Source of the DNA: Actinoplanes sandaracinus
Lineage (GTDB): Bacteria > Actinomycetota > Actinomycetes > Mycobacteriales > Micromonosporaceae
DNA length: 64,000 nucleotides
Reading direction: 5' to 3'
Assembly: GCF_030009775.1 (NCBI RefSeq)
Contig: NZ_JASCTH010000007.1
Span: 186,001 to 250,000 of the forward strand
The notes below the pieces were generated by a model, which was not told the origin of the DNA, did no database searches, and worked only from the letters and a program-made list of their open reading frames with translations. Below, piece after piece: positions 41,742 through 50,696 of this stretch (position 1 is its first letter; each line of letters opens with the position of its first letter). The translations under genes were made by a program, and so were the position numbers.

Positions 41742-43355
41742 TCAGAGTTTGAAGCTGACCACCAGGTCGTGCAGGTCGGTGCTGGTGCGGGCCAGGTTCG
41801 CGGCGCTGTCCTGGGCCTGGTTGACGACCGTGGTGGTGCTGCCGACGGCGGCGGCCACCTTGGCGATGTTGGTGGCGATGTCGGCGCTGCTGCCCGACAC
41901 CTCGGCCACGTTGCGGCCCATCTCGCTGGTGGTGGCGGTCTGCTCCTCGACGGCGGCGGCGATCAGCGTCTGGTAGTCGCTGATGCGGGTGACCACCTCG
42001 CCGATCTGGCCGATGGAGCGGACCGCGTTCGACGAGTCGGCCTGCAGTGCCTGGACCAGGCTGGTGATCTCCTCGGTCGCCTTGGCGGTCTGCTGCGCCA
42101 GCTCCTTGACCTCGCCGGCGACGACCGCGAAACCCTTGCCCAGCTCACCGGCGCGGGCGGCCTCGATGGTGGCGTTGAGCGCGAGCAGGTTGGTCTGCTC
42201 GGCGATCGACGTGATCAGGGCGACCACGCTGCCGATCTCGGCGGAGGAGGCGCCGAGTTTACCCATCATCTCGTTGGTCTGGGTGACCGCGCCGACGGCC
42301 TCGCCGGCGACCCGGGCGGCCTCGCCGGCGTTGCGGGCGATCTCGTCGATGGCCAGGTTCATCTCGGAGCTGCCGGCTTCGAGGGTGCCGACGTTGCCGG
42401 ACACGTTGCCGGCGGCGTCGGCGACGGCCGCGGCCTGCGCGTCGATCTCGACGCTGGAGGCGGCGACCCGCGACGAGACCTCGGACAGTTCCTTGGACGC
42501 GACGGAGACGGTGCCCGCGTGGCCGGCGATGGCCGAGACGGTGTCACGCAGGGAGGCGGCGGTGCTGTTCAGGGCCGTGCCGAGGCGGCCGAGCTCGTCG
42601 TTGCGGTCGAGTTCGACGCGGACGGTGAGGTCACGGGCGGCGAGCCGGTTCAGCGCGCCGACGGCGACGGCGAGCGGGCGGACCACCGACCGGGTGACGA
42701 AGGTGCCCATCAGCACGGCGAGGACCACGGCGAGCAGCAGGGCGCCGCCGAGGGCGCGCACGCCGGTGTCGCGGACCTCCTGCACCTCGGCGCGGAGCGC
42801 CTCGGCGCGGGCGCTGACCGATTCGTCGAGGGCTCCGGTGATCTCCAGGACCTTGCCGTACGACTCGGACGCCTCGCCGCCGTTGACGCTCTTCATCGCC
42901 TTCGCCCGCGACGCCGTGGTGTCTTCCGCCAGCCACTGCGTGATCGTGGCGTCCCACTGGAAGAAGTCGTCCCAGGCCGGCTTCAGTTTGGCGAACTCGG
43001 CCTGCTCGGCCGCGGTCATCTCGCTGACGTGGGTGGCGGTGATGCCGTCGTAGATCGCGTCCTTGCTCTTGAGTTCGCCCTGCCGGTTGTACCCGTCGGG
43101 GCCGGTGGCGTAGGTGTACCCGAAGGCGCCGACGTCGGCGATGAACAAGCCCTGCCAGCCGGTCACGTCCGCCGCGTTGTACTTGGCGGTCTGGATGTCG
43201 TCGCGCAGCTGTTCCAGGCCGGCCAGCTGCTGCTGGGTGTCGGACTGCTCCCGCAGCCCCCACCAGCCGACGCCGGCCGAGGTGATGATCAAAGAGGTGA
43301 GCACCAGGTACGAGGCGCCGAGCCGGGTACCGACGCTCACATCACGAAGACGCAT
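41742..43355 (-). CDS. Methyl-accepting chemotaxis protein
   Basis: A 537-residue chemoreceptor. Membrane helix 1 is about residues 8-33, a helical four-helix-bundle-like sensor runs to about 185, helix 2 is about 190-212, then HAMP ([22 protein letters not shown]). The cytoplasmic signalling tip reads [22 protein letters not shown], with [15 protein letters not shown]. Methylatable Glu/Gln-rich helices flank it. ATG 43355 follows GGGAG at 9 bases. On the minus strand a sigma-28-like promoter lies 53 bases upstream. No che genes are nearby; the receptor must act with a chemotaxis system elsewhere. Confidence 0.93.
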   Translation of the reverse strand: MRLRDVSVGTRLGASYLVLTSLIITSAGVGWWGLREQSDTQQQLAGLEQLRDDIQTAKYNAADVTGWQGLFIADVGAFGYTYATGPDGYNRQGELKSKDAIYDGITATHVSEMTAAEQAEFAKLKPAWDDFFQWDATITQWLAEDTTASRAKAMKSVNGGEASESYGKVLEITGALDESVSARAEALRAEVQEVRDTGVRALGGALLLAVVLAVLMGTFVTRSVVRPLAVAVGALNRLAARDLTVRVELDRNDELGRLGTALNSTAASLRDTVSAIAGHAGTVSVASKELSEVSSRVAASSVEIDAQAAAVADAAGNVSGNVGTLEAGSSEMNLAIDEIARNAGEAARVAGEAVGAVTQTNEMMGKLGASSAEIGSVVALITSIAEQTNLLALNATIEAARAGELGKGFAVVAGEVKELAQQTAKATEEITSLVQALQADSSNAVRSIGQIGEVVTRISDYQTLIAAAVEEQTATTSEMGRNVAEVSGSSADIATNIAKVAAAVGSTTTVVNQAQDSAANLARTSTDLHDLVVSFKL

Positions 43356-43407
43356 TTTGTGGACTCCCACTCGGGCTTCGCGCGCCGTTGCGGCGCATCG
43401 CCAGATC

Positions 43408-43434
43408 TGTTCGGCGTAAAACTCAGGTTTTTTA
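43408..43434 (-). promoter_or_regulatory. Sigma-28 (FliA/WhiG)-type promoter of the chemoreceptor
   Basis: On the minus strand TAAA (43434-43431) is followed by exactly 15 bases and GCCGAACA (43415-43408); the classical consensus is TAAA-N15-GCCGATAA. The site is 53 bases before the chemoreceptor start, in keeping with flagellar or spore-stage expression. Confidence 0.7.
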
Positions 43435-43499
43435 GAGTTCCCCGGCTTCGGCGACGACGGTCACCACCGGCACGGCGACCGCTCAGTTCGGGCGGCGGA

Positions 43500-45785
43500 A
43501 TGCCGATCTGTCGCCCTGTGCGGCGTGGTCTGTGGTTCTGGTGGAGTACGGCGGGGGCGCTGGCGACCGTCGGCTACTACCTGCTGCCCCGCGGCAGTCT
43601 CGCCGCGAGCACGCTGTACAGCGGCATCGGGTTGTGCGCGGCACTGATGATCATCGTCGGCGTGCGCCGGCAGCGGCCCCGGCGGCCGGGTCTGTGGTAC
43701 CTGTTCGCGGCCGGGCAGCTGGGCTCGGTCGCCGGGGACCTGGTGTGGCAGTACTACGTCTTCGTCCTGCACGAGGAGCCGTACCCGTCGATCGCGGACG
43801 CCTTCTACCTCGCCGCCTATCTGCCGCTGGTGCTGGGGCTGCTGCAGTTCGTCCGCGGCCGGGGCCGCGGGGACCTTGGCGGCCTCATCGATGCCACCAT
43901 GATCGCCAGCGGCATCGGGCTGGTCCTGTGGATCTTCGTTCTGCACCCGACGGCCGCCGCCGAGGCCGCCTCGGTGCTGGAGCAGGTCATCAGCATCGCC
44001 TATCCCGTCGCCGACGTGTTGCTGTTGGCGATGCTGACCCGGCTGTTCGTCAGCGGGGGCGCCCGCACGACGAGCACGCGGCTGCTCGGCGCCGCCGCCC
44101 TGCTGCTGTTCATGGCGGATGTGGCGTTCTCCGTGGTCACCCTGCACTCCGACGGTGACGGCCAGGAACTGTCGGCGGGCTGGCTGATGTCCTACGTCCT
44201 GTGGGCGGCCGCGGCCCTGCATCCCAGCATGGCGATGCGGCACCCGACGGCGACGGCCTCCGCCCCGAGGTTCCGGCGAGCCCGGCGATCCCGGCGGGCC
44301 ACGAGAGCCGCGAGAGCCGGCCGGGGCCCTCTCAGTCTGGCCACCCTGTGTTCGCTTCTCGCTCCGGCCATGCTGTTCATGCCGAACGTCGGCGCGAACA
44401 CGGTCGACCGGATCGCCATCGCCGCTGTCGCCACCGTGCTGGGCCTGCTCGGTTTCGTGCGCACCTCCGGCCTGATGAGAACGGTGCGGGGCCAGACGGA
44501 CCGGCTGCAGCACCTGGCCACGCACGACGACCTGACCGGCCTGGCGAATCGGCGTCACTTCGAGAGCATGCTGCGGCAGGCGGCGGAGGACGGCGAACCC
44601 GCGGTGGTGCATCTCGGCCTCACCGGTTTCAAGAGTGTCAACGACGAACTCGGGCGGCCCGTCGGGGACCGGGCCCTGCTGATCCTGGCCGCCCGCATCC
44701 GCGACGCGGTCCCCTCCTCGACGCTGATCGCCCGGGTGGGCGGTGACGAGTTCGCGCTCCTGCTGCCGGGACCGGCATCGGGCGCCGCCGAGCATCTGGC
44801 CCGCCGGCTGGCCGACGCCATGCGCGAGCCGGTGCACGCCGGTGGTCATGAGCTGCTCGTCGGGGCCGGCATCGGGGTCGCCGCCTCCGGCACGGCGGTC
44901 GGGCCTGAGGAGTTGCTGCGCCGCGCGGAGGCCGCCATGTATGCGGCCAAGGCCACCGGGGAGCCGTATCAGTCGTGGTCACCGACGATCGACGAGAGCG
45001 CCGGCGAGCAGGCCCGGCTCGGCGCCGAGATCCGCACAGCCCTCGACTCCGGCCAGTTCCGGGTGGTCTACCAGCCGATCGTCGCCGTGCCCGAAGGACG
45101 GGTGGCCGCGGCCGAGGCGCTGGTGCGCTGGGACCATCCCGAACGCGGCCCGGTCAGCCCCGCCTACTTCATCCCGGTCGCGGAGCGCAACGGGCTGATC
45201 GTGGAGCTGGGCGCGTGGGTGCTGCGGACCGCGTGCGAGCAGATGGCCCGTTGGCGCCGCGATCTCGGTGCGCGGGCGCCGGACCGGATCAGTGTGAACG
45301 TGTCGGCACGGCAACTGGCGCGCCCGGGGTTCCCGCACACCGTTGCGGAGGCCCTGGCCTCGGCGGGCCTGCCGCCGGAGTGTCTGGCGGTCGAGGTGAC
45401 CGAGACGGCCGTCTTCGAAGGTGGCCGCGCCGTGGCGGCGCTGCACGAGTTGCGGGCGCTCGGCGTGCGGATCGCTCTCGACGACTTCGGCACCGGCCAT
45501 TCGTCGTTGCGGCTGCTGCAGACCGTCCCGGTCGACATTCTCAAGGTCGACAAGTCGTTCGTCGACGACATCACCGGCGCCGGCGAGCACCGGGTGATCG
45601 CCGAGGCGCTCATCCACGTCAGCGCGGGCCTGGGCCTGACCGCGGTGGCGGAGGGTGTGGAGACCGCGGAACAGGCCGAGGTCCTGTACCGGCTCGGCTA
45701 CCGCCTGCTGCAGGGTTACCACTTCGGCCGGCCGGTGCCCGCCGACGAGTTCCGCGTCGCTGGGCCGGCCGTGATCCACGCCTGA
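43500..45785 (+). CDS. Membrane GGDEF-EAL protein (c-di-GMP signalling)
   Basis: A 761-residue protein: about eight membrane helices (residues 10-330), a GGDEF domain (about 345-505) and an EAL phosphodiesterase domain (about 515-755). GGDEF is intact in RVGGDEFALLL, but the metal-binding Asp pair of the DLDGFK motif is replaced (LGLTGFKSVND), so cyclase activity is doubtful. No RxxD inhibitory site is seen. The EAL domain keeps its key residues: EALVRW, NVSARQL, EVTETAV, DDFGTGHSS, KVDKSF, AEGVET. It would mainly degrade c-di-GMP, perhaps with GGDEF as a GTP sensor. ATG 43500; the very long open frame upstream is antisense to the chemoreceptor. Confidence 0.93.
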   Translation: MPICRPVRRGLWFWWSTAGALATVGYYLLPRGSLAASTLYSGIGLCAALMIIVGVRRQRPRRPGLWYLFAAGQLGSVAGDLVWQYYVFVLHEEPYPSIADAFYLAAYLPLVLGLLQFVRGRGRGDLGGLIDATMIASGIGLVLWIFVLHPTAAAEAASVLEQVISIAYPVADVLLLAMLTRLFVSGGARTTSTRLLGAAALLLFMADVAFSVVTLHSDGDGQELSAGWLMSYVLWAAAALHPSMAMRHPTATASAPRFRRARRSRRATRAARAGRGPLSLATLCSLLAPAMLFMPNVGANTVDRIAIAAVATVLGLLGFVRTSGLMRTVRGQTDRLQHLATHDDLTGLANRRHFESMLRQAAEDGEPAVVHLGLTGFKSVNDELGRPVGDRALLILAARIRDAVPSSTLIARVGGDEFALLLPGPASGAAEHLARRLADAMREPVHAGGHELLVGAGIGVAASGTAVGPEELLRRAEAAMYAAKATGEPYQSWSPTIDESAGEQARLGAEIRTALDSGQFRVVYQPIVAVPEGRVAAAEALVRWDHPERGPVSPAYFIPVAERNGLIVELGAWVLRTACEQMARWRRDLGARAPDRISVNVSARQLARPGFPHTVAEALASAGLPPECLAVEVTETAVFEGGRAVAALHELRALGVRIALDDFGTGHSSLRLLQTVPVDILKVDKSFVDDITGAGEHRVIAEALIHVSAGLGLTAVAEGVETAEQAEVLYRLGYRLLQGYHFGRPVPADEFRVAGPAVIHA

Positions 45786-45871
45786 GTCCCGGCGCCGGAA
45801 CACCGCGGACCTTCCGCGGGTACGGCGCACCGCCGCACCCCGGCTCGCATCGGCGGATGAGGATGCGCCGC

Positions 45872-45877
45872 TATGAT
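45872..45877 (+). promoter_or_regulatory. -10 element suggesting a leaderless BlaI transcript
   Basis: TATGAT ends 6 bases before the GTG at 45884, the spacing seen in leaderless actinobacterial transcripts. No clear -35 is present. Confidence 0.45.
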
Positions 45878-45883
45878 TCCCGC

Positions 45884-46258
45884 GTGCCGCCGGAAGAGGA
45901 GATCGGGGCGCGCCGGCCACCCGGGGCGCTCGAAGCGGAGGTGCTGCGTGTGCTGGGCGCCGCGGCCGCCCCGCTCAATCCCCGTGAGGTGCGCGACCTG
46001 CTGGACTCGTCGTTGTCGTACAGCACGGTGGTGACGATCCTGACCCGCATGCACGCCAAGGGCAGGGCGGCGCGTTACCGGGACGGCCGGTCGTTCCGGT
46101 ACGCCCCGCTGACCGATGAGGCGTCGGTGGCGGCGGAGCGGATGAACCAGGCTCTCGGCGCCGGGACGGACCGCGCCACCGTGCTGCGCCGGTTCGTGGC
46201 CGGGCTGCGTCCCGGTGACGAGCAGCTGCTGCGGCGGCTGCTCAGCGACGACGACTGA
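45884..46258 (+). CDS. BlaI/MecI/CopY-family repressor
   Basis: A 124-residue winged-helix repressor: GALEAEVLRVLGAAAAPLNPREVRDLL, SYSTVVTILTRMHAKGRAARYRDGRSFRYAP and a C-terminal dimer helix (ATVLRRFVAGLRPGDEQLLRRLL). These repressors bind TACA/TGTA palindromes and are released when an M56 protease cleaves them. I prefer the GTG at 45884 because a TATGAT -10 lies just ahead; ATGs at 45857 and 45863 are alternatives. The M56 gene is adjacent but convergent, 3 bases apart, unlike the usual co-directional blaI-blaR1 pair. Confidence 0.87.
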   Translation: MPPEEEIGARRPPGALEAEVLRVLGAAAAPLNPREVRDLLDSSLSYSTVVTILTRMHAKGRAARYRDGRSFRYAPLTDEASVAAERMNQALGAGTDRATVLRRFVAGLRPGDEQLLRRLLSDDD

Positions 46259-46261
46259 CCG

Positions 46262-47188
46262 TCACCGCCGCGCGGCGTGGAGCAGTTCGCCCAGGTCGTA
46301 AACGCACTCCACGGTCCAGACCACGGAGAACGCGGCGATCAGCACCGGAACGGCGAGCGGGAGCAGCGAGCGGGTGCCACGCGGGGCCAGCAGCGACGCC
46401 ACCCGGCGCGGGACGGCTCCGGCGTGGCGCAGCTCGCGGCGGCCGGGAGTGATCCGCAGGCCGCCGGCCCGGTGGGCGCCGTCGGCGACCAGGGCGGCGG
46501 CGCCGATCGCCCGGGCGACCGCCCGCCGGTCGTCGAGTTCGGCCGCGGCCCGCTCGTCGGCGGCGCGTTCGACCAGGTAGTCGAGGGGGCGCAGGAGCAG
46601 GCGGAACGCCGGGTGGACGGCGGCGGACAGGTGGGCGAGCAGGATCAGGCGGTGGTGGCGGGCCCGCAGGTGGGCTCGCTCGTGGGCGATCAGGGCCGCG
46701 TACTGCGTGTCGTCGAGGGCGGCGCGCATGCCGGTGGTGACGACGATGCGGGCGTCCGGGCCGGGGACGGCGAAGGCCTCGGCGCGATCGTCGTCGAGGA
46801 GGACGATCCGGTCGCCGGTGGCCGGCAGGCCGGTGTAGCGGCGGGCGTAGGCGGTGTCGCGGCGGTGCCGGCGCCGCACGCGGGCGAGGCCGGCGACGGC
46901 GGCGACGGTCATCGCGAGCGACAGCCAGGACACCCATGGCTCCTGGGCGGTGTCGGCACGGACGTACGCGTCCGAGATGCGCAGTGGCGAGGCGATGGCC
47001 GGAAGCTCCGCCAAGGCCTTGACCGCGAAGGCCGTGACGGTGACCAGGCAGGCGGCGGCGGCCGCGGCGAGTGCGGTGACCAGGAACGTCGCGGCGGCGT
47101 CCGGGCGGAGCCGGTCGGCGAGGTACCGGATCGCGGCCGCCACCAGGAGGGGGCAGATCACCACCTCCCAGATGAAGTGATCGAACAC
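46262..47188 (-). CDS. M56-family (BlaR1-like) membrane metalloprotease
   Basis: A 308-residue membrane protease with helices near residues 8-30, 40-62, 85-105 and 270-290, and the zinc motif HERAHLRARHH (HExxH, about residue 185), with Glu in LDYLVERAADERAA as third ligand. It lacks the penicillin-binding sensor domain of BlaR1. GTG 47188 has AAGGAG at proper spacing; track positions further upstream lie in the control region. Divergent from efeU; BlaI is encoded convergently. It presumably inactivates the BlaI repressor on an unknown signal. Confidence 0.87.
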   Translation of the reverse strand: MFDHFIWEVVICPLLVAAAIRYLADRLRPDAAATFLVTALAAAAAACLVTVTAFAVKALAELPAIASPLRISDAYVRADTAQEPWVSWLSLAMTVAAVAGLARVRRRHRRDTAYARRYTGLPATGDRIVLLDDDRAEAFAVPGPDARIVVTTGMRAALDDTQYAALIAHERAHLRARHHRLILLAHLSAAVHPAFRLLLRPLDYLVERAADERAAAELDDRRAVARAIGAAALVADGAHRAGGLRITPGRRELRHAGAVPRRVASLLAPRGTRSLLPLAVPVLIAAFSVVWTVECVYDLGELLHAARR

Positions 47189-47248
47189 CGCGGGCTCCTT
47201 CCCCCTGGAAACCGCAGTGTCGCACACCGGAGGGGCCGCCCTGGACAG

Positions 47249-47267
47249 TCAGGCAAGCCAACCCTAA
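47249..47267. promoter_or_regulatory. IdeR/DtxR-like iron box 1
   Basis: The 19 bases match 14 positions of the IdeR/DtxR consensus TWAGGTTAGSCTWACCTWA (sequence begins TCAGGCAAGCC and ends CCCTAA). It lies 60 bases upstream of the M56 start and 66 bases before efeU. Confidence 0.55.
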
Positions 47268-47282
47268 TCTACAGTCTGTAGA
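47268..47282. promoter_or_regulatory. BlaI-like operator
   Basis: TCTACAG-T-CTGTAGA, 7-base arms around one base, contains the TACA...TGTA core of BlaI/MecI/CopY operators. It adjoins iron box 1 and sits between the divergent M56 and efeU genes. Confidence 0.5.
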
Positions 47283-47289
47283 ACCTAAG

Positions 47290-47308
47290 TAAGGCCAGCC
47301 TTAGCGAA
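47290..47308. promoter_or_regulatory. IdeR/DtxR-like iron box 2
   Basis: TAAGGCCAGCCTTAGCGAA matches the iron-box consensus TWAGGTTAGSCTWACCTWA at 15 of 19 positions and lies 25 bases before the efeU ATG, where a bound repressor would block transcription. Confidence 0.65.
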
Positions 47309-47332
47309 TCAAGCCTCAACGAAAAGAGTGTC

Positions 47333-48169
47333 ATGCTCGCCACCTACCTCATCGGCCTGCGCGAAGGGCTGGAGGCCACCCTGGTGGTCAGCATCCTCGT
47401 CGCGTTCCTGGTGAAGGCCGACCGCAAGGATCGGCTCCCGCAGGTCTGGGCCGGCGTCGGTGCGGCCGTCGCGCTCTCGGTCGGGTTCGGTGCGCTGCTC
47501 AGTTACACCTCCACCACTCTGCTGCGCGACTACGACCAGCGCGAGCTCTTCGAGGCGATCACCTCCATCCTGGCCGTCGTCTTCGTCACCTGGATGATCT
47601 TCTGGATGCGCCGGGCGGCCCGCTCGATCGCCGGCGACCTGCGCGGCAAGCTCGCCGACGCGCTCGCCGTCGGCTCGATCGGGGTCGCCGTGATGGCCTT
47701 CCTCTCGGTCGTCCGCGAGGGCCTGGAGACCTCGCTGATCTTCTACTCCGCGGTCCAGGGCGCCGGCGTCGACGGCGGACCGCTCTACGCCCTGCTCGGC
47801 GGGATCGTCACCGCCGTCGCGATCGGCTGGCTGATGTACGCGACAGCGGTCCGCATCAACCTCGGCGTCTTCTTCACCGTCACCGGCGTGCTGCTCATCC
47901 TGGTCGCCGCCGGCATCCTCAAGTACGGCGTGCACGACCTGCAGGAGTCCGGCGTACTGGACGGACTCAACACCCTCGCCTACGACGTCAGCGGCACGCT
48001 CGACCCGTCCACCTGGTACACGGCCCTGCTCACCGGCATGTTCAACGTCACGCCGACGGCCAGTGTCCTCGAGGCCGTCGCCTGGGTCGCGTACGCCGTG
48101 CCCGTGCTCGCTCTCTTCCTGCGCCCTTCCGGGCGTACGCCCGCCCCTGTTCCCGCGTCACAGCCATAG
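47333..48169 (+). CDS. efeU: Ferrous/ferric iron permease EfeU (FTR1 family)
   Basis: A 278-residue iron permease with seven predicted membrane helices. Both REGLE iron-binding motifs are present (LREGLEATLVV near residue 10 and VREGLETSLIF near 130). It transports iron taken over from EfeO and EfeB. ATG 47333 follows AAAAGAG. It is the first gene of efeUOB, 9 bases from efeO, and iron-box elements lie ahead. Confidence 0.95.
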   Translation: MLATYLIGLREGLEATLVVSILVAFLVKADRKDRLPQVWAGVGAAVALSVGFGALLSYTSTTLLRDYDQRELFEAITSILAVVFVTWMIFWMRRAARSIAGDLRGKLADALAVGSIGVAVMAFLSVVREGLETSLIFYSAVQGAGVDGGPLYALLGGIVTAVAIGWLMYATAVRINLGVFFTVTGVLLILVAAGILKYGVHDLQESGVLDGLNTLAYDVSGTLDPSTWYTALLTGMFNVTPTASVLEAVAWVAYAVPVLALFLRPSGRTPAPVPASQP

Positions 48170-48178
48170 GAGTCACCC

Positions 48179-49306
48179 GTGCGTTCCCCTTACCGACTGA
48201 TCACCCTCGTCACCGTGGGATCGCTCGCCGCCTGCGGCTCCGGCGGCCCGGACGCCGCGCCGCCCGCCGGCGGACCGATCGCGGTCGCGGCCTCCGACAG
48301 CTCCTGTGAGGTCGCCAAGACCTCCGTCGACGCCGGGACCAGCGTCTTCGCCATCACCAACAAGGGACAGAAGGTCACCGAGTTCTACGTGTACGCCCCG
48401 GGCGACCGGGTGATGGCCGAGGTCGAGAACATCGCGCCCGGCCTCTCCCGGAACCTGCACGTCGAGCTGCCGGCCGGCACGTACGAGACCGCCTGCAAGC
48501 CCGGCATGATCGGTAAGGGCATCCGCGGCCCGCTCACCGTCTCCGGCTCGGCCGCCCCGCTCACCGACGACGCGGCGCTTCTGGCCGCGACCGAGAGCTA
48601 TTCGCGGTATGTGAAGAGCCAGACCGCCGCGCTGGAGGAGAAGACGGCCGAGTTCGTCGCGACCGTCAAGGCCGGTGACGTGGCGAAGGCCAAGGCGCTG
48701 TTCCCGACCACCCGCACGTACTGGGAGCGGATCGAGCCGGTGGCCGAGATCTTCGGCGATCTCGACCCGCGCATCGACGGCCGCGAGGAGGTCACCGAGG
48801 AGGGCCTGGTCTTCGGCGGCTTCCACCGCATCGAGAAGGACCTGTGGGTCGACGGCAGCGCGGCGAAGTCCGGGCCGGTCGCCGACCAGTTGCTCGCCGA
48901 CGTCAAGGAGATCGTGCAGAAGGCGAACGCCGAGAAGCTGTCCCCGCTGCAGCTCGCCAACGGCGCCAAGGCCCTGCTCGACGAGGTCGCCAGCGGCAAG
49001 ATCACCGGCGAGGAGGACCGCTACTCGCACACCGACCTGTGGGACTTCAACGCCAACATCGACGGTTCCAAGGCCGCCATCGCCGCGCTGCGCCCGGTCC
49101 TCGAAGAGCGCGCCCCCGAGCTGGTGAAGACCCTCGACACCGAGTTCGCCAACGTCGACGCCACGCTCGCCAAGCACCGCGCCGGTGACGGCTGGAAGCT
49201 GCACAACGAGCTGTCGCAGGCCGACCTGAAGGAGCTCACCGACGCCATCAACGCGCTCGCCGAGCCGATCAGCCAGGTGGCCGCCGTGGTCGCCAAGAAG
49301 GCCTGA
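48179..49306 (+). CDS. efeO: Iron uptake lipoprotein EfeO (imelysin/M75 with cupredoxin domain)
   Basis: A 375-residue exported protein. The signal peptide ends in a lipobox SLAAC (about residue 20). Residues 35-125 are a cupredoxin-like EfeO N-terminal domain; 130-370 are the imelysin/M75 domain with GFHRIEKDLW (HxxE metal motif). It binds metal outside the membrane and delivers it to EfeU. GTG 48179, 9 bases after efeU and 1 base before efeB. Confidence 0.94.
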   Translation: MRSPYRLITLVTVGSLAACGSGGPDAAPPAGGPIAVAASDSSCEVAKTSVDAGTSVFAITNKGQKVTEFYVYAPGDRVMAEVENIAPGLSRNLHVELPAGTYETACKPGMIGKGIRGPLTVSGSAAPLTDDAALLAATESYSRYVKSQTAALEEKTAEFVATVKAGDVAKAKALFPTTRTYWERIEPVAEIFGDLDPRIDGREEVTEEGLVFGGFHRIEKDLWVDGSAAKSGPVADQLLADVKEIVQKANAEKLSPLQLANGAKALLDEVASGKITGEEDRYSHTDLWDFNANIDGSKAAIAALRPVLEERAPELVKTLDTEFANVDATLAKHRAGDGWKLHNELSQADLKELTDAINALAEPISQVAAVVAKKA

Positions 49307-49307
49307 C

Positions 49308-50558
49308 ATGGTCTCGCGGCGGCGCGCCCTCACTCTCGCCGGCGCCGGGATCGCCGGGATCGCCGGCACCGCTGCGGCGGCACGGCACCTCACCACGGAC
49401 GACGCGCCCGACCCGGTCACCGGCGCGGTCGCGTTCACCGGCGCCCACCAGGCCGGCATCGTCACCGCGGCACAGGACCGGCTGCACTTCGTCGCGTTCG
49501 ACGTGGTCACCAAGGACCGCGACCGGCTGGTGAAGGTGCTGAAGGAGTGGACGGCCGCCGCCGCCCGGATGACCGCCGGCCAGGACGCCGGCGAGATCGG
49601 GGCGGTCGCCGGCATCCCCGAAGCGCCGCCGGACGACACCGGCGAGGCGATCGGCCTGCCGCCGTCCGCGCTGACCATCACCGCCGGTTTCGGCCCGACA
49701 CTGTTCCGGGCCGCCGACGGCCAGGACCGCTTCGGGCTGGCCGCGCGGATGCCCGAGGCGCTCGCCCCGCTCCCGGCGTTCACCGGGGACACCCTCGACG
49801 CCGCGTTGTCCGGTGGCGACATCGCCATCCAGGCCTGCGCCAACGACCCGCAGGTCGCGGTGCACGCCATCCGCAACCTCGCGCGCATCGGCATGGGCGT
49901 GGTCAGTGTGCGCTGGTCACAGCTCGGCTTCGGGCGCACGGCGTCGACCTCCACCGGCCAGGCCACCCCGCGCAACCTGTTCGGTTTCAAGGACGGCACC
50001 CGCAACCTCAAGGCCGAGGAGCCCGACCTGCTCCGGGAGCACCTGTGGGTGCAGCCCGGCGACGGCCCGGACTGGATGACCGGCGGCTCCTACCTGGTCA
50101 CCCGCAAGATCCGGATGTTGATCGAGACCTGGGACCGGTCGCCGCTGGCCGAGCAGGAGGCGATCATGGGTCGGCTCAAGGGGTCGGGGGCGCCGCTCGG
50201 GCGCACCGGCGAGTTCGACGAACCCGACTTCCAGGCGGTCGGCGCCGACGGCGAACCGGTGATCCCCGACATCGCGCACGTCCGGCTCGCCCATCCGGAC
50301 ACCAACAACGGGGCCCGCATGCTGCGCCGCGGTTACAACTTCGTCGACGGGTCCGACGGCCTCGGCCGCCTCGACGCGGGGCTGTTCTTCATCGCCTACC
50401 AGCGTGATCCGCGGAAGGCGTTCATCCCGGTGCAGCGCAGTCTCGCCGGGCGGGACGAGTTGAACGAGTACATCCGGCACGTGTCCAGCGGGCTGTTCGC
50501 CTGCCCGCCGGGCGTCACCGGGTCCGGCGACCACTGGGGCAGCGCGCTGTTCGCCTGA
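49308..50558 (+). CDS. efeB: Deferrochelatase/DyP-type peroxidase EfeB
   Basis: A 416-residue haem peroxidase. The N-terminus SRRRALTLAGAG is a Tat signal, so it is exported folded with haem. The DyP domain has the GFKDGTRN catalytic Asp motif (about residue 228) and the proximal-His region HVRLAHPDTNNGARMLRRGYNF (about 325-345). In the EfeUOB system it oxidises ferrous iron or strips iron from haem. ATG 49308 begins one base after the efeO stop. It is the last gene of the operon. Confidence 0.95.
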   Translation: MVSRRRALTLAGAGIAGIAGTAAAARHLTTDDAPDPVTGAVAFTGAHQAGIVTAAQDRLHFVAFDVVTKDRDRLVKVLKEWTAAAARMTAGQDAGEIGAVAGIPEAPPDDTGEAIGLPPSALTITAGFGPTLFRAADGQDRFGLAARMPEALAPLPAFTGDTLDAALSGGDIAIQACANDPQVAVHAIRNLARIGMGVVSVRWSQLGFGRTASTSTGQATPRNLFGFKDGTRNLKAEEPDLLREHLWVQPGDGPDWMTGGSYLVTRKIRMLIETWDRSPLAEQEAIMGRLKGSGAPLGRTGEFDEPDFQAVGADGEPVIPDIAHVRLAHPDTNNGARMLRRGYNFVDGSDGLGRLDAGLFFIAYQRDPRKAFIPVQRSLAGRDELNEYIRHVSSGLFACPPGVTGSGDHWGSALFA

Positions 50559-50696
50559 TCCCCGCGCGTTCCTGGCGGCCTCTCGGGGTCACCCGGCCCT
50601 CCGCGTACACCTGGTCCTTCGCTCGAACGGGTGGCGCGGGGGGCGCGCCTTCGCCAAGCGGGCCCGCGCTGTGCGCACAATTCCGGGGTGGCCGTG

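Noticed and set aside
41769..43499. N-terminal extension of the GGDEF-EAL frame by 577 codons
   Set aside because: It is antisense to the well-supported chemoreceptor gene; the membrane domain begins at ATG 43500.
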